Shown here: positions 4,036 to 6,110 of the stretch, in pieces | How the letters are laid out: every line of letters starts with the position of its first letter | Numbering within the stretch: position 1 is the first letter of the stretch | Notes under the pieces: model-generated | What the model saw: the letters and a program-made list of their open reading frames with translations, nothing else | The model's database searches: none | What the model was told of the DNA's origin: nothing | Position numbers and translations under genes: made by a program | DNA from: Solobacterium sp. | GTDB lineage: Bacteria; Bacillota_I; Bacilli_A; Erysipelotrichales; Erysipelotrichaceae | Length of the DNA: 6,110 nt | Direction of reading: 5' to 3' | NCBI GenBank assembly: GCA_017536845.1 | Contig: JAFWCP010000590.1 | Location: 1-6,110, forward strand

Positions 4036-6110
4036 TTATTCATCCTCTTCCGGGGTGCCTTTCATGAAGACTTCGCGGGGCTTGGAGCCGTTGGCCGGAC
4101 CGATGACGCCGTTGCGTTCGAGCTGGTCGATGATCTTGGCGGCCCGGTTGTAGCCGATGCCGAAGTTGCGCTGCAGAAGGCTTGTGGAAGCTTTCTGCTT
4201 TTCGATGACGAACAGCTTGGCCTGGTCGTACAGCGTATCTTCGGTGCCGCTGACCAGTTCGAAATCCTCGCCGCCTTCAATCCCGTCAAGCAGGACGAAG
4301 GCATCGTCGTAAACAGGGATCGCCTGGCTGCTGACATAGTCGGTGATGGTCTTGACCTCGCTGTCGCTGACAAAGGCACCCTGCACGCGGACCGGGGCAT
4401 TGGAGCCCATCGGCAGATACAGCATGTCACCGTCGCCGAGAAGACGCTCGGCGCCATAGCGGTCAAGAATCGTACGTGAGTCGACGCCGGAGCTGACCGC
4501 AAAGGCAATTCTTGCCGGAACGTTGGATTTGATCAGGCCGGTGATGACGTCTACGGAAGGACGCTGGGTGGCGATGATCATGTGGATGCCGGCTGCTCTG
4601 GCCAGCTGGGTGATGCGGACGATTGAGTTTTCAACGTCCTTGCCGGCGACCATCATCAGGTCGGCCAGCTCGTCGATGATGACGACGATGTACGGCATCT
4701 TCTTCAGAGCGGGCGAGCCGTCTTCATTGGTCTCCGATGTCTGGGATTCTACAAGTTTGTTGTACTCGTCGATCTTTCTGACCCTGGCCTTGGCAAACAT
4801 GTCATAGCGCTCGTCCATGATGCGGCAGATGACCTTCAGGGCGTTGGATGCCTTGCCGGCATCGTTGATGATCGGGCCGATCAGATGCGGGATATTGGCA
4901 TACGGTGTAAATTCCACCTTCTTGGGATCCACCAGCAGCATCTTGACATCATCCGGATTTGTCCTCAGAAGCAGCGACAGGATGATGGCGTTCATGCATA
5001 CCGACTTGCCCGACCCGGTCGCGCCGGCAATGAGCAGGTGCGGCATGCGGTTGATCGGACAGGTGACCGTACGGCCGTAGAGGTCCTTGCCAAGATAGAT
5101 CATCAGCGGATTGGTGTCATCGTTTTTCGTGATCAGGTCACGCAGCCTGACGATCGTCTTGTGTTCGTTGGGAATTTCAATGCCGACGGCATTGCGGCCG
5201 GGGATCGGCGCTTCGATGCGGATGTCCTTGGCGGCGAGCTGCATCTTGATGTTGTCGGTCAGGCTGGAGATCCTGGACACCTTGATGTTGGCGTCGGGAC
5301 GGATTTCAAACTGTGTGACCGAGGGGCCGATATGGATGTCAAGCATGTCCGCGTTGATATCGAAATTCGCCAGGATCCGGATCAGGATCCTGCCCTTTTC
5401 CTGGGCAGCCCTTTCGTTATCGGCATTGAGGTTCTTGACGCTGGAGGGTTCCAGCAGCGTCGGTTTGGGCAGTTCATAGCGTCCGGAACGGCTGCGCCGG
5501 ATGGTTTTCGGCGAGGTGCTCTTCGGTTTGAAGGCATTCACCGGCTCTTCCGGTTCTTTCGCCTGTTCTTCATCGGCGGTCAGGCCGAAAGAACGGGGCG
5601 GCTCTTCCACCGTTTTGTAGCGGCCGGTCACATCAATTCTGCGCAGGCCGTTTTCCTGCAGGATCGGCAGCTCTTCTTCCTGGTTCCTGTCGTTTGTCTT
5701 ATAGGGGATCTGCTTGACAGGCTCTTCTTCCTCTTCCGGCACAAGCAGGATATCGCCTGCCTTGCGGATCAGCCGCCGGAAGAAAGTCTCATCTTCGGGC
5801 GCTTTCTTCTTTTCGGCGATTTCCATGCTGGTGGCGCGGTGGTGTCTCTGCTGCCGCTTGCGGCGGCTGTCAATCTGTCTTTCCCGGGTCTCCGTGAGGG
5901 CACGTCCAAGCTCGGCATATTCCTGCGGTCTGACCAGCACCACGATGATCACCAGGATTATGATGACGAAGATGATGACGCCGATCCTTTCGAACATGAA
6001 AGAAAACAGCGAGTACAGAAGGATGCCGATGATGCCGCCAATGTTTTGGGAGAAGGCTGTGTTGATGCGTTTTTCGCGAAATACCCTGCCGGCGGAACCG
6101 AACTTAACAG
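4036..6110 (-). CDS. ftsK: DNA translocase FtsK/SpoIIIE, 5' end cut by window
   Basis: FtsK/SpoIIIE is a septum-anchored hexameric ATPase that pumps chromosomal DNA and aids dimer resolution or sporulation. The frame is open to the window edge (690 codons visible), so the Met codon at 5997-5995 is internal. The last two of the usual four membrane helices are seen (IGGIIGILLYSLFSFMF and IGVIIFVIIILVIIVVLV), followed by a charged linker. Counting from the Met at 5997, the alpha/beta motor begins near residue 200, Walker A GATGSGKS is at 325-332, Walker B VVIIDEL at 438-444, IATQRPSVDVITG at 475-487 and GAERLLGDGDMLYLP at 515-529. The C-terminal gamma winged helix (about 585-645) has ASTSLLQRNFGIGYNRAA and GPANGSKPREV, which in the family reads oriented DNA sites (KOPS/SRS). 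The linker (about residues 25-190) is short, with an EEEEEP run. The sequence cannot tell whether the cell sporulates. A terminator follows the stop. Confidence 0.97.
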   Translation of the reverse strand, partial: VKFGSAGRVFREKRINTAFSQNIGGIIGILLYSLFSFMFERIGVIIFVIIILVIIVVLVRPQEYAELGRALTETRERQIDSRRKRQQRHHRATSMEIAEKKKAPEDETFFRRLIRKAGDILLVPEEEEEPVKQIPYKTNDRNQEEELPILQENGLRRIDVTGRYKTVEEPPRSFGLTADEEQAKEPEEPVNAFKPKSTSPKTIRRSRSGRYELPKPTLLEPSSVKNLNADNERAAQEKGRILIRILANFDINADMLDIHIGPSVTQFEIRPDANIKVSRISSLTDNIKMQLAAKDIRIEAPIPGRNAVGIEIPNEHKTIVRLRDLITKNDDTNPLMIYLGKDLYGRTVTCPINRMPHLLIAGATGSGKSVCMNAIILSLLLRTNPDDVKMLLVDPKKVEFTPYANIPHLIGPIINDAGKASNALKVICRIMDERYDMFAKARVRKIDEYNKLVESQTSETNEDGSPALKKMPYIVVIIDELADLMMVAGKDVENSIVRITQLARAAGIHMIIATQRPSVDVITGLIKSNVPARIAFAVSSGVDSRTILDRYGAERLLGDGDMLYLPMGSNAPVRVQGAFVSDSEVKTITDYVSSQAIPVYDDAFVLLDGIEGGEDFELVSGTEDTLYDQAKLFVIEKQKASTSLLQRNFGIGYNRAAKIIDQLERNGVIGPANGSKPREVFMKGTPEEDE

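Noticed and set aside
3958..4479. Plus-strand frame of 173 codons opposite the ftsK end
   Set aside because: It lies antisense to the conserved gamma domain of FtsK, starts inside the intergenic terminator region without a ribosome binding site, and looks like a coding shadow.
1..6110. CRISPR array, transposon, toxin-antitoxin or phage module
   Set aside because: No regularly spaced repeats, transposase, integrase or toxin-like frame is visible; the window is core housekeeping genes with ordinary spacing.

Overview
All genes in this window lie on the minus strand, so they are read from right to left. The set is core bacterial housekeeping: ftsK/spoIIIE (5' end outside the window), a small Cys-rich membrane protein gene, a short ssb-like gene, ffh, then rpsP-khpA-rimM-trmD (trmD 3' end outside the window). 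The block ffh-rpsP-khpA-rimM-trmD, the strong AGGAGG ribosome binding sites and the sigma-A type promoters point to a member of the Bacillota (Firmicutes). The moderately high G+C and the lack of ylxM and ylqD would fit a gut Erysipelotrichia- or Clostridia-like lineage, but that placement is inference and not firm.

Layout from right to left. Positions 6110-4036 hold the DNA translocase FtsK/SpoIIIE, ended by a hairpin terminator with a GCAA loop. A 20-bp inverted repeat follows, resembling a metal-regulator operator. Next come the 67-residue Cys-rich single-span protein (3955-3752) and a strong terminator. The stretch 3720-3583 has no gene but contains two potential RNA hairpins. It precedes the 114-residue OB-fold protein of SSB type (3582-3238). 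A promoter with an extended -10 lies between ssb and ffh (3174-1765). A near-perfect sigma-A promoter, whose -35 lies inside a perfect 8-bp inverted repeat, then starts the ribosomal protein S16 operon (1691 to 1).

How the genes work together. FtsK moves chromosome ends across the division septum. Ffh is the protein of the signal recognition particle, which targets membrane proteins such as FtsK. The rpsP operon joins a 30S protein (S16), an RNA chaperone (KhpA), a 30S maturation factor (RimM) and the tRNA m1G37 methyltransferase (TrmD), so it serves ribosome assembly and reading-frame accuracy. The rimM and trmD genes overlap by four bases, which suggests coupled translation.

I found no CRISPR array, insertion sequence, tRNA, rRNA or defence system. 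The parts worth a second look are regulatory: the inverted repeat on the rpsP promoter, the DtxR-box-like palindrome before the Cys-rich gene, and the structured leader of the short ssb gene.
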